The translations under genes were made by a program, and so were the position numbers. DNA of 12,978 bases from an uncultured Bacillus sp. (GTDB lineage: Bacteria > Bacillota > Bacilli > Bacillales > Cytobacillaceae), in the NCBI GenBank assembly GCA_937902115.1, contig CALGSR010000185.1, forward strand, positions 1 through 12,978, read 5' to 3'. Numbering within the stretch: position 1 is the stretch's first letter; each line of letters begins with the position of its first letter. The notes below the pieces were generated by a model. It had not been told where the DNA came from. It did no database searches and saw only the letters and a list, made by a program, of their open reading frames with translations. Below, in pieces: positions 5,890 to 12,601 of this stretch.

Positions 5890-6738
5890 TCAATTAGAGA
5901 AATCCTCCAATGTACAGAGCGCTGTTGGACGTTTAATTCTTGGAACGATTGCTTCGTATACCCGAAAATAATAATTCATGTTGTCCTGATCTAAAAACGT
6001 GGTGTCAAAATCACTTGCTATTGCGAGGTCAATATTTTGTTTGCCTGCGTCTACGACAACACCAGTACCGCTTTTAATCATTGGGGATTGAAAAACTCCT
6101 GCTGTCATTAACTCCCGAATATGTTCAATCTCTAATACATGCGTTCCTTGATGAACACGGTGGACAAGGGCATATAACTCAGGAGATAACACAAGGGCAT
6201 ATGGACCGGTATGACCCATCCGCAACAGCTTATTCCTTGCTTCAACCACATCACTAAATGCATTTCCAGACTCCATCCAATCACTGCGAATATGAGATAA
6301 TCTCCCGGTGACATTCATGATGCCTTGAATATTAAATTCTTCTGAACCATTAAAAATCAGGTCATCCTCAAGTAATGCACACTGCTGTGCGGCATTGGCT
6401 GAAGCTGAAAAATCGATCGGACTGCCAAATGTTTTTGCCTGCTGAATATCACGCCAATATAAAATAAAGTCCTTATATAACAACGGGATTGTAAGCGTTA
6501 CCCTTTTTGACGGAACAGACAGCTTCGAATCCTCACCATGAAAACTGATTGCCCCTCGTTCAGTCATCTCGTAAATATCATTCGTTACCGACTGAATCCC
6601 CTCCCCAAGAGGACCGTATATATCTAAAAAACGCCTTCCAACCAGCTGCTTTTTTATACTCTCAAATACCGTTTGATCAAGCTCTTTCCATTCTCCACTG
6701 GTTAATGAAGACTCCAAAAATTGAGTTGCTTTATCCAT
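5890..6738 (-). CDS. family 1 encapsulin shell protein (IMEF-associated type)
   Basis: A 282-residue HK97-fold capsid-like protein that self-assembles into a closed protein compartment in the cytoplasm. Recognisable segments are the N-terminal FLESSLTSGEWKELDQTVFE helix, VGRRFLDIYGPLGEG, DFILYWRDIQQAK, ALLEDDLIFNG, GPYALVLSPELYALVHRV, and a C-terminal YYFRVYEAIVPRIKRP strand, all typical of linocin/encapsulin proteins. I chose ATG 6738 (MDKATQF): GGGAG lies 9 bases upstream, whereas the ATG at 6747 directly abuts that site. It follows the cargo gene by about 15 bases, so the two are one operon. IMEF-linked encapsulins are reported to form the large T=4 shells that store iron; that applies here by homology only. 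The gene is intact. Confidence 0.93.
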   Translation of the reverse strand: MDKATQFLESSLTSGEWKELDQTVFESIKKQLVGRRFLDIYGPLGEGIQSVTNDIYEMTERGAISFHGEDSKLSVPSKRVTLTIPLLYKDFILYWRDIQQAKTFGSPIDFSASANAAQQCALLEDDLIFNGSEEFNIQGIMNVTGRLSHIRSDWMESGNAFSDVVEARNKLLRMGHTGPYALVLSPELYALVHRVHQGTHVLEIEHIRELMTAGVFQSPMIKSGTGVVVDAGKQNIDLAIASDFDTTFLDQDNMNYYFRVYEAIVPRIKRPTALCTLEDFSN

Positions 6739-6753
6739 AATTATCATCTCCCT

Positions 6754-7344
6754 TTAACTATGTTTCAGACTTCCAACAGTTAATGATTTTCTTGCAATTT
6801 TATTTGCTTGAGGGTGTTTCGGTGAATGATATTGTGAATAGGCATCAACCTTTACATTTGCCCCATTCTCTTCCTTTTCATCAGTTGGAATGGATGTATT
6901 GAATTCAATCCCCCCTTGAAATTCGCTATTTAATTTTTCTAAACTGACTTTCATTTGTTGATAATCCTCATTGGTTAGACTTCTTAATGCTTGGATTTTC
7001 TCTCCGAATTCCGTTTCTTTATATTGAAAAAGAAACAGATCTAAATGTTCCAAAAAATTATGAAGGCCAAACTTCTCCAAACTTATGTCCTGTAAAAGGT
7101 GGACAAACTCAGGCTGATTGTTGGAGAGAGCCATTTCATTTTTTAACACGGCTGTAATCTTCGGCATCAGAATATCCAAGCGGTCTGAACGATGCTCTTC
7201 CTCTTCATAAATATGATGCCAAAAAAGGCGTTCATGGTCATCTTGGGCATTTTCAATGATCGGCGTTAGAATTTCCATAAACTCCATTAATGCGTTTTTC
7301 GTCCGCTTAAAAATGGAGTCCATATCTATAAAAGTATTTTCCAC
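6754..7344 (-). CDS. IMEF-type encapsulin cargo protein (iron-mineralising, ferritin-like)
   Basis: A 196-residue helical protein. Residues 10-140 form a four-helix, ferritin-like region with acidic/histidine metal-ligand candidates (DDHERLFWHHIYEEEEHRSD, 35-54; KFGLHNFLEHLD). A disordered polar linker follows (about 145-183), then the C-terminal encapsulin-loading peptide LTVGSL (188-193) near the extreme end. This arrangement matches Firmicute IMEF cargo, which oxidises and stores iron inside the shell. The start is a GTG at 7344 with a very strong GGAGGAGGGG site 5 bases upstream; an in-frame ATG (residue 8) lacks one. It is the first gene of the cargo-shell operon and lies behind a SigB-like promoter. 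The ferredoxin often found near such operons was not seen within this window. Confidence 0.9.
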   Translation of the reverse strand: MENTFIDMDSIFKRTKNALMEFMEILTPIIENAQDDHERLFWHHIYEEEEHRSDRLDILMPKITAVLKNEMALSNNQPEFVHLLQDISLEKFGLHNFLEHLDLFLFQYKETEFGEKIQALRSLTNEDYQQMKVSLEKLNSEFQGGIEFNTSIPTDEKEENGANVKVDAYSQYHSPKHPQANKIARKSLTVGSLKHS

Positions 7345-7380
7345 AAAAACCCCTCCTCCTGTGTGTAAACCACTCCATTT

Positions 7381-7406
7381 ATGCCCAAATACTGGAGTAA
7401 TTAAAC
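7381..7406 (-). promoter_or_regulatory. SigB-like promoter of the encapsulin operon
   Basis: Minus strand GTTTAA (7406-7401), a 14-base spacer, then GGGCAT (7386-7381). This fits the Bacillus general-stress SigB pattern GTTTAA-N12-14-GGG(A/T)A(A/T) except one base in the -10. It ends 36 bases before the GTG start of the cargo gene, leaving room for the leader and ribosome site. Basis is pattern matching only. Confidence 0.55.
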
Positions 7407-7558
7407 CTATTTTAGCATTTTTAGAAAGGTTTTAATAGAATATAGTCCCAAGATTCAGAACATTCAATTAGAGTAATAGGGCACACTGTAAATAATTGAA
7501 CGTTGTATGTCTAAACCTATTACAAAAATGTGAACAATCCCCTGATTCCTATATAAAA

Positions 7559-7571
7559 TGTAAACGCTTCA
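7559..7571. promoter_or_regulatory. possible CcpA (cre) site
   Basis: TGTAAACGCTTCA matches the catabolite-repression consensus TGWAARCGYTWNCW at all fixed positions except the last ones. It lies in the divergent spacer between the encapsulin operon and the DUF2187 gene, about 40 bases upstream of the latter's -35. Single sites of this degeneracy arise by chance. Confidence 0.3.
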
Positions 7572-7611
7572 CTAAAATATAGTTATTCATCGATTTGTTT
7601 TCTTATTTGGG

Positions 7612-7640
7612 TTGTAATCGTGTAATATTTAATCTATAAT
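7612..7640 (+). promoter_or_regulatory. SigA-type promoter of the DUF2187 gene
   Basis: TTGTAA (7612-7617), 17-base spacer, perfect TATAAT (7635-7640), 41 bases before the start codon. Good match to the vegetative consensus. Confidence 0.6.
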
Positions 7641-7681
7641 TTAGAAAAATCAGAAAACTAGGAAAGGCAGGCATACTTTAA

Positions 7682-7873
7682 ATGAAAATTGCAGAAATCG
7701 GAAATACGATTGAATTCAAAGGCGGGGTAAGAGGAATTGTAGAGAAAGTATATGAGAATTCAGTGATTGTTGAAATAGATCTGGATACCAAGATTGATGA
7801 TTTTCCATTTGAACGGACAGTTGTAAACCATAAAAATTATAAGATCGTTAACAGGGCGATTAGAGCCGTGTAA
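7682..7873 (+). CDS. ykvS: YkvS-like DUF2187 family protein
   Basis: A 63-residue small basic/acidic beta-rich protein, full length for the family. AEIGNTIEFKGGVRGIVEKV followed by ENSVIVEI and RTVVNHKNYKIV is the hallmark of DUF2187/YkvS proteins of Bacillus, predicted to have a KOW-like/SH3-like barrel; their function is unknown. The start ATG has only a modest ribosome site (GGCAGG about 10 bases upstream), but the N-terminus agrees with the family. It is monocistronic, with its own SigA-type promoter and a strong terminator just after the stop. Confidence 0.85.
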   Translation: MKIAEIGNTIEFKGGVRGIVEKVYENSVIVEIDLDTKIDDFPFERTVVNHKNYKIVNRAIRAV

Positions 7874-7876
7874 CAA

Positions 7877-7930
7877 AAAGGACTGACACAAAAGGGCAAT
7901 TTCATCCCCTCTTGCGTCAGTCTTTTTTTT
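7877..7930 (+). terminator. rho-independent terminator of the DUF2187 gene
   Basis: GACTGAC (7881-7887) pairs with GTCAGTC, the outer stem extending through imperfect CACAA/TTGCG pairs, then eight T. The loop is long (an internal AAGGGC...CCCCTCTT part can extend the stem). Clear plus-strand terminator 4 bases after the stop codon. Confidence 0.85.
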
Positions 7931-7998
7931 GTTTTAATAATAAAAAATTAACAAATTGAAAATCCAGATACTTCTCTATTTACTAAATAGATAGTAAT

Positions 7999-8015
7999 AA
8001 ACTTAATTTAAGTTT
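7999..8015. promoter_or_regulatory. perfect 17-bp palindrome, candidate operator
   Basis: AAACTTAATTTAAGTTT: 8-base arms around a central T. Its first 12 bases recur as AAACTTAATTTA at 8073-8084, so the pair brackets the TATAAT at 8054-8059 of the following FAD-enzyme gene. The spacing suggests a regulator binding upstream and downstream of the promoter, but AT-rich palindromes also occur by chance. Confidence 0.4.
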
Positions 8016-8053
8016 TTAAGGGTAAATCATTATAAGAATTTTTTTTATTATAG

Positions 8054-8059
8054 TATAAT
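8054..8059 (+). promoter_or_regulatory. candidate -10 element of the FAD-enzyme gene
   Basis: Perfect TATAAT in the 316-base spacer before the gene, 129 bases ahead of the start codon. No good -35 at 17 bases (ATAAGA). A long leader (about 120 bases) would follow, in which I see no recognised riboswitch. Confidence 0.4.
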
Positions 8060-8188
8060 CAGTGTGGATATAAAACTTAATTTACACATCATTTGGCTGG
8101 TTATGGAGAGCTTTTTTCAAAACGGATAAGAGATCATCCACAAATTTAAAATGATGATAACAACTATTTTACTAGAGGTGTTTCTTTA

Positions 8189-9499
8189 ATGGAGCAAAAA
8201 GAACAGCAACATTTTGATGTCGTGATCGTTGGTGGAGGACTAGCGGGGTTATCTACAGCGGCTTTGTTATCAAAACAGAATAAAAAAGTCCTTGTATTGG
8301 AAAGAGGAATATTAGGCGGAAGAGCAGTTACGATGAAACTGAAAGGTTTTTCTTTTAACTTTGGTTCCCATGCTATTTATGGCAGAGATTTATCCGTACT
8401 CAAAAGATTAGAAAAAGAATTGGGTCTGCAAATCGATTGGCGTGATTTCAGCCCGACAAAAGCAAAGTATGAAATAGATGGTGAATTAACGCATGTTCCT
8501 TCTAATGTCAAAGGACTCTTTCGCACAAAACTCTTATCAGAGTCAGGAAAAGTAAAATTTGCCTTTGAAGTTTTAAAAACTTTGGCAAGCATAGAAAAAG
8601 GCCACCCTCATATGTCGATTGGAAAGTGGATGGAAACAAAGAAATTATCGCCGGAAGTAAAAGAAATGATGCTGACATTAGCAAGCTCTAACTTTTTCAC
8701 AAAGGAGCCTGAGTCGATTCCATCGGACATCTATTTCAACTATTATAACAGTCTATTTAAAACATCAAAAGCCGTTTCTTATATTGGCGGCGGCTGGCAG
8801 GCGCTGATTAACGAACTTGTCCGCGTGATTGAGGAAAATAACGGAGAAGTCCGAACAAAAGCAAAAGTAGATGGCGTTGATGTGGTTGGTGATCGGGTGA
8901 CCACAGTCCATATCAAGGATGAGGTTATAACGGCAAGAAAATTTGTCTTTGCGATTCCGCCAAAGGAGTTATTAAAGTTATTTGTTAATTCTCCAATTGA
9001 ACACATCGTGCAGCAGTATGCCCTCTATCATCCGACCGTTGTGTTTGTATATGATATTGGATTAAAGGAACGACTTGATGTGCCATATACGTATATTTAC
9101 GATACGGATAACAGGCTTTTTGCAACAGACATTTCCTATTATGATGAAACCTGTGTTCCTGAAGGCGGACAGCTTTTACAGGCAACGGCCTATATGAAGC
9201 AATCGGATGTAGGAAATAAAGAAGCAACGGAAAAAATTAAACAAAAAATCGAGGCCTTTTTTGATAAGCATTTTAGCGGCTGGCGTGAACAGCTCGTTGT
9301 CCCACGAATCTCGCAACGTGCTATCGTACAGGAAATTCAATGGAACATGACGCAACAGGCGATGCCGCTTTACTTCATGCCAATCCGAAACAGCTTTTTC
9401 TGCGGGGACTGGTGTGAAGGACAAGGACAGCTGTCAGAGTTATCCTTCTCCAGTGCCTACAATGTCAGTGAGTTAGTCATGAACAGCTTGGAATCTTAA
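8189..9499 (+). CDS. FAD-dependent oxidoreductase, amine oxidase/phytoene desaturase-like
   Basis: A 436-residue flavoprotein. Residues 11-38 hold the Rossmann dinucleotide-binding motif VVIVGGGLAGLSTAALL...VLVLE with G15, G17, G20 and ribose-binding E38, followed by GGRAVTMKLKGFSFNFGSHAIYG, the second FAD contact typical of carotenoid desaturase/monoamine oxidase/protoporphyrinogen oxidase relatives. Near the C-terminus FFCGDWCEGQGQLSELSFSSA is the closing FAD-binding motif. Middle segments (SYIGGGWQALINELVRVIEENNGEV) match the family. No transmembrane segment. The true substrate cannot be read from sequence, and no carotenoid or haem genes are near. Start ATG 8189 has AGAGGTG 8 bases upstream. 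It is monocistronic with a terminator just downstream; the long, AT-rich leader with a palindrome and half-repeat suggests regulation. Confidence 0.85.
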   Translation: MEQKEQQHFDVVIVGGGLAGLSTAALLSKQNKKVLVLERGILGGRAVTMKLKGFSFNFGSHAIYGRDLSVLKRLEKELGLQIDWRDFSPTKAKYEIDGELTHVPSNVKGLFRTKLLSESGKVKFAFEVLKTLASIEKGHPHMSIGKWMETKKLSPEVKEMMLTLASSNFFTKEPESIPSDIYFNYYNSLFKTSKAVSYIGGGWQALINELVRVIEENNGEVRTKAKVDGVDVVGDRVTTVHIKDEVITARKFVFAIPPKELLKLFVNSPIEHIVQQYALYHPTVVFVYDIGLKERLDVPYTYIYDTDNRLFATDISYYDETCVPEGGQLLQATAYMKQSDVGNKEATEKIKQKIEAFFDKHFSGWREQLVVPRISQRAIVQEIQWNMTQQAMPLYFMPIRNSFFCGDWCEGQGQLSELSFSSAYNVSELVMNSLES

Positions 9500-9521
9500 G
9501 CTGCAACATTTCATTCACAGG

Positions 9522-9547
9522 GAGAGTGATAAATCACTCTCTTTTCC
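9522..9547 (+). terminator. rho-independent terminator of the FAD-enzyme gene
   Basis: GAGAGTGA (9522-9529), loop TAAA, TCACTCTC (9534-9541), then TTTTCC. It sits between two convergent genes; the T-run favours the plus-strand gene. Confidence 0.8.
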
Positions 9548-9558
9548 TTTGCTCCACT

Positions 9559-10851
9559 TTAATTACTCTTTTCATTCCCATCGATAAGAGGTAAGGTGAT
9601 TTCAAAACACGTTCCTTTTCCTAATTCACTCTTCACCTTTATCGAGCCATACATCGAGCGGATAATACTAAAAGATACCATCATTCCTAATCCCGTTCCT
9701 TTTGCCCCTTTGGTTGTGAAATACGGTTCGCCTAGACGCTTAATCTGCTCCTCTGTCATACCTTTCCCAGTATCTCTGACCAAAAGCGTGAGGCCAGTTT
9801 TATTTGTGAAAAGCTCAATATGCAAAGATCCCCCGTCCTCAATCGCCTCAATTCCATTCTTTGTTATATTTAACAAACACTGCTGGAACGATTGCCGGCT
9901 TCCTTTTGTATATGCTTCTGTTAAATGGGAGGTAATTTCCACCGCATTCATATTTGCCAACGGACGAATCACTTCTATTACACGTAGACATTCTTGCTGC
10001 ACATCAAATATTTCCTGCTGTTCTTCTATCGGTTTGGCAAAAGTCAGGTAATCTGTAATAATCTTCTCAGCACGATCCAACTCATCTATCGCAATCGATG
10101 CATACTCGTCTTTTTTATCCTCTGCGGGATTCTCTAGCAATAGCTGCATAAAACCGCGGCTGACCGTTAAAGGATTCCGTACTTCATGCGAAATGGATGC
10201 AGCCAGATGGCTAATCAGCTCAATCTTTTCTGTTTGTATGATTCGTTGCTTCATATTAATTAAGCTATAGATTTTCTCGAAAGCATAAGTAACAATCCCT
10301 GTACCGGCAACATGAAAAATGATAAATACACTAAAAATATAGATGATATTCTTTTCAGGAAGACCATTATTCAATAATTCATTCCCTGCAGATAAGATGA
10401 TATAGACAGTCAATACCAAAATAGAAGCATAAAGTGCCAGTAACATCGACGAAATCACTTTTTTACGCATACTCCAATTTAAATATCTTTTGGAAAAAAT
10501 TAAACTAATAATGATAATCGAGATACCCATGCTAACGGCACCGACTATCCCTACCCCGCCAATAATCAAGCGATACCCCACAGTAATAACCGCCAATGGA
10601 ATCGCTGCGTACACGCCTCCATACAAGACGGCAATCAGCATAGGGATTTGCCTTAAATCCACAATAAATTCATCCGTTAACGATACGCTAAAAGACATAC
10701 AAAAAATAACACAAATAGTACTAAGGAGAATGTGCATCATGCGCTTTTGTTCAAAAGTCCGCTCTTTTCGATCGAGCCAAAACTGGTAAATAAAAACCAT
10801 TACTAAAACAAATAGTAAATGATTGAATAAAAACAGGATCTGATCTTTCAT
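9559..10851 (-). CDS. membrane sensor histidine kinase, 5TMR-LYT type, KinB-like
   Basis: A 430-residue kinase. The N-terminal ~195 residues hold about six hydrophobic segments (first at 5-24, last near 168-190) resembling the 5TM receptor module of LytS/KinB-type sensors (LRQIPMLIAVLYGGVYAAIP is characteristic). A cytoplasmic linker leads to the H-box ASISHEVRNPLTVSRGFMQLL (H222), the N-box NITKNGIEAI (N332), G1 DTGKGM (360-365), F-box-like GEPYFTT, and G2 GAKGTGLGM (382-390). All catalytic elements are present. The H-box closely resembles Bacillus sporulation kinases, and no response regulator is adjacent, so it is probably an orphan kinase feeding the Spo0 phosphorelay; that is inference. 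Start ATG 10851 has GGAG 8 bases upstream. Confidence 0.88.
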   Translation of the reverse strand: MKDQILFLFNHLLFVLVMVFIYQFWLDRKERTFEQKRMMHILLSTICVIFCMSFSVSLTDEFIVDLRQIPMLIAVLYGGVYAAIPLAVITVGYRLIIGGVGIVGAVSMGISIIIISLIFSKRYLNWSMRKKVISSMLLALYASILVLTVYIILSAGNELLNNGLPEKNIIYIFSVFIIFHVAGTGIVTYAFEKIYSLINMKQRIIQTEKIELISHLAASISHEVRNPLTVSRGFMQLLLENPAEDKKDEYASIAIDELDRAEKIITDYLTFAKPIEEQQEIFDVQQECLRVIEVIRPLANMNAVEITSHLTEAYTKGSRQSFQQCLLNITKNGIEAIEDGGSLHIELFTNKTGLTLLVRDTGKGMTEEQIKRLGEPYFTTKGAKGTGLGMMVSFSIIRSMYGSIKVKSELGKGTCFEITLPLIDGNEKSN

Positions 10852-10881
10852 CGATGTTTCTCCAATTATATGATTTTCACT

Positions 10882-10911
10882 AATATAAATTCATTTAATC
10901 ATTATTTCCAA
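10882..10911 (-). promoter_or_regulatory. candidate promoter of the histidine kinase gene
   Basis: Minus strand TTGGAA (10911-10906), 18-base spacer, TATATT (10887-10882), 30 bases before the start codon. Moderate match to the vegetative consensus. Confidence 0.4.
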
Positions 10912-10966
10912 TGAAAGTAAACGAGACTCTAGCAATATTCAAAATACCTTTATAATAAACACAAGA

Positions 10967-10990
10967 GGATGATAGTCACCGCCATCATCC
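10967..10990. other. isolated hairpin in the kinase/thioredoxin-like spacer
   Basis: GGATGAT (10967-10973) pairs with ATCATCC (10984-10990), with one further pair beyond a mismatch. No T-run on either side, so not a terminator. It lies upstream of both divergent genes; function unknown. The rest of the spacer 10912-11066 shows nothing recognisable. Confidence 0.25.
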
Positions 10991-11048
10991 ATGATTTTCA
11001 TTCCAATTGGAAATACAATTCACTGTGAAATCCATCAAGCATAATTCG

Positions 11049-11085
11049 TTTAGAATTTGGAGCATTGTTGTATAATATTTACAAC
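11049..11085 (+). promoter_or_regulatory. promoter of the thioredoxin-like gene with overlapping inverted repeat
   Basis: TTTAGA (11049-11054), 16-base spacer, perfect TATAAT (11071-11076), 34 bases before the start codon. GTTGTA (11067-11072) and TACAAC (11080-11085) form an inverted repeat overlapping the -10 and the expected start of transcription, a place where a repressor would act. Confidence 0.5.
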
Positions 11086-11109
11086 TGATAAAAAAAAGGA
11101 GATTGTGTA

Positions 11110-11460
11110 ATGATTGCAACTTATGAAGAAAATATAGCAGGTTTTGATAAAATTGATTCCGCAAAAGCACAAGAATTAATTAAAGGAGAAGGCGAAGCCG
11201 TTATCTATATTGGCAAGGCAGTTTGCCCCTATTGCCAAAAATTCATTGGAAAATTAAAGCAGGTTGCGGAAGAAACAAATACTCACATCTACCATGTAAA
11301 TAGTGTAGAAAAATCTGATATGGAAGGTATTACAGCATTCCGCAATGAATACGACATCCCAACCGTACCCGGTTTCATTTATACAAACGGGTCCACAGTA
11401 AACGTCAAATGTGATTCATCCATGCCAGAAGAAGAAATCAAAGCGTTTATGAACAAATAA
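11110..11460 (+). CDS. thioredoxin-like CPYC protein (PedC/bacteriocin-accessory type)
   Basis: A 116-residue cytoplasmic thioredoxin-fold protein. The redox motif is CPYC (C39-C42) after the strand AVIYIGKAV, and a cis-proline-type loop IPTVPGF (83-89) follows, as in active thioredoxins. The N-terminus lacks a signal peptide or membrane anchor. Short, stand-alone thioredoxins of this shape in Firmicutes are often called PedC/BrcD family or bacteriocin transport accessory proteins, but no bacteriocin gene is visible nearby, so a general thiol-disulfide role is as likely. ATG 11110 has AAAGGAG 8 bases upstream and its own promoter. The stop is followed after 3 bases by a copy of the 28-nt palindrome. 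Confidence 0.82.
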   Translation: MIATYEENIAGFDKIDSAKAQELIKGEGEAVIYIGKAVCPYCQKFIGKLKQVAEETNTHIYHVNSVEKSDMEGITAFRNEYDIPTVPGFIYTNGSTVNVKCDSSMPEEEIKAFMNK

Positions 11461-11463
11461 TGT

Positions 11464-11491
11464 GGGACAAGGGGACGGGTTCCCTGTCCCA
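11464..11491 (+). repeat. 28-nt REP-like palindrome, copy 3
   Basis: Begins GGGACAAGGGGACGGGTTCC and ends CTGTCCCA; same 28-base length as copies 1 and 2, with paired GGGACA/TGTCCC ends. Lies between the convergent thioredoxin-like and hydrolase genes, 3 bases after one stop and 12 bases from the other. Confidence 0.78.
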
Positions 11492-11503
11492 TTTTCTTGT
11501 CTA

Positions 11504-12304
11504 TTAATGATTCAAAAACTCCTGTAATATATTGTTGAATTGGGTAGGATTATCCTGATTGGCACAATGGCTTGCATCGGGGATTTCAACTAACTGACAA
11601 TAGGGTTCGCTAGTTGCCCATGAAGGGGCAATTTTTTTAATATTACCTGTATGATCACTTTCCCCATATACAAGCAGGATGGGCTTATTTATTTTATATC
11701 CCTCTTCGTAATGCAGACATGCTGCTGTTGCATAAAGAATTTTTGTAAAGTCCCTTTTTCCTACTAATTTAAATGCCTTCCTTAGATAGTTTTGTACATG
11801 CAGTTTTAAGGAACTCGCTTTCACACTTGCGTTAACCAAGGAGTTCCAGGGATATAAGCGGATAATTGACGGGGTTAAATTCAATAGAAGATTTTCTAAA
11901 CCAGTCAATTTCCTTGTATTACATGTACAGTCAACCAATACTAGCTTCTCAACTCTATGCGGATGGAAAAATGCCATCTCCTGTACCGTGTTCCCTCCCA
12001 TTGATTGACCAATAAATGTCGCCTTGTCAATCCCTTCTTTGTCCATGATCTCAACTAAATCTTCCACCAATAATTTGATGCTGAATGAGTCCCCTATTGG
12101 TCTCGATAAACCATGTCCTCTCGCATCCCAAAGCAAGAGATTAAATTCCTCACTCACTATGGGTATTTGCTCATTAAACATCTTGTGGTCGGCACCGGCA
12201 CCATGCAGGAATATTAACCATGAATTTTTTCCCCTATTAGAAATCCAATAGTGGATATTGCAGCCATCCTTATTCATTACCTTTTCTAACCGTTCTTTAC
12301 TCAT
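11504..12304 (-). CDS. alpha/beta-fold hydrolase
   Basis: A 266-residue enzyme with the complete hydrolase triad: nucleophile elbow GQSMGG (S101), acid in GESDHTG (D217), and histidine in ASHCAN (H246). The oxyanion-hole motif HGAG is at 34-37 and the RGHGLS turn at 62-67 is typical of the family. A cap of about 60 residues (130-195) lies between strands. No signal peptide, so it acts in the cytoplasm. Substrate unknown; such proteins include esterases, peroxidases and C-C bond hydrolases. The start ATG 12304 has a weak GGCGGGGC site 6 bases upstream. It is monocistronic and convergent with the thioredoxin-like gene. No clear promoter recognised upstream. Confidence 0.88.
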   Translation of the reverse strand: MSKERLEKVMNKDGCNIHYWISNRGKNSWLIFLHGAGADHKMFNEQIPIVSEEFNLLLWDARGHGLSRPIGDSFSIKLLVEDLVEIMDKEGIDKATFIGQSMGGNTVQEMAFFHPHRVEKLVLVDCTCNTRKLTGLENLLLNLTPSIIRLYPWNSLVNASVKASSLKLHVQNYLRKAFKLVGKRDFTKILYATAACLHYEEGYKINKPILLVYGESDHTGNIKKIAPSWATSEPYCQLVEIPDASHCANQDNPTQFNNILQEFLNH

Positions 12305-12393
12305 GAAAATGCCCCGCCTTTAGTGAAATTCTTTTTTATTATTGAAATATCGTAGTAATTTTTATGAATACTAAAATTGTAAAGCCATCTATT

Positions 12394-12400
12394 AAGGAGG
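12394..12400 (+). promoter_or_regulatory. orphaned strong ribosome binding site (AAGGAGG)
   Basis: Perfect Shine-Dalgarno with no ATG, GTG or TTG at a usable distance. Seven bases downstream, in frame with a small ORF, is the codon AAG (12408-12410), one base from ATG. This suggests a lost start codon (see the small ORF entry). Confidence 0.6.
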
Positions 12401-12449
12401 ACCTTCTAAGAGACAGGCTCAAAAAACTAAAAATAATTTAGGTTCTATA

Positions 12450-12566
12450 ATGAAACCAGATTTTGCTGGAACGGATGCACAGAAAGTAAAACAAGAAATT
12501 CAAAAAGATGTAAGCGAAGGACGGGGTGCCATGACTTCGCGAGAGGCCAGTGCAATGCGGGATTAA
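12450..12566 (+). CDS. small spore-protein-like ORF, 38 codons, start doubtful
   Basis: MKPDFAGTDAQKVKQEIQKD then VSEGRGAMTSREASAMRD. The DFAGTDAQKVKQ stretch recalls the (F)xSETNxQxV(R/K)xQ repeats of gamma-type small acid-soluble spore proteins, though the resemblance is short. The ATG at 12450 has no ribosome site. The same frame stays open upstream for 14 more codons to AAG at 12408, exactly where an ATG would follow the perfect AAGGAGG; that would give a 52-residue protein starting with RQAQKTKNNLGSI. So the gene may have lost its start by one base change, or may be read from 12450 at low level. No hairpin with a T-run follows. The coding look (Lys/Gln/Glu-rich, no rare codons) supports a real or recently lost gene. 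Confidence 0.42.
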   Translation: MKPDFAGTDAQKVKQEIQKDVSEGRGAMTSREASAMRD

Positions 12567-12601
12567 GATCTTGGACGGCGGAAACTGTTAAAAACCCTTC
12601 A

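Noticed and set aside
8060..8188. Riboswitch in the leader of the FAD-enzyme gene
   Set aside because: No conserved FMN, SAM, TPP or other aptamer motif and no terminator hairpin before the start codon.
9596..10051. 151-codon plus-strand ORF
   Set aside because: Antisense shadow of the histidine kinase ATPase domain, whose motifs are complete on the other strand.
10985..11170. 61-codon minus-strand ORF between the kinase and the thioredoxin-like gene
   Set aside because: Overlaps the start and promoter of the thioredoxin-like gene, lacks a ribosome site, Leu/Asn/Cys-rich shadow composition.
12365..12392. SigG-like promoter (TGAATA ... CATCTA) before the small spore-protein-like ORF
   Set aside because: Spacing is about 15 rather than 17-18, the -10 is poor, and transcription would start inside the ribosome site.
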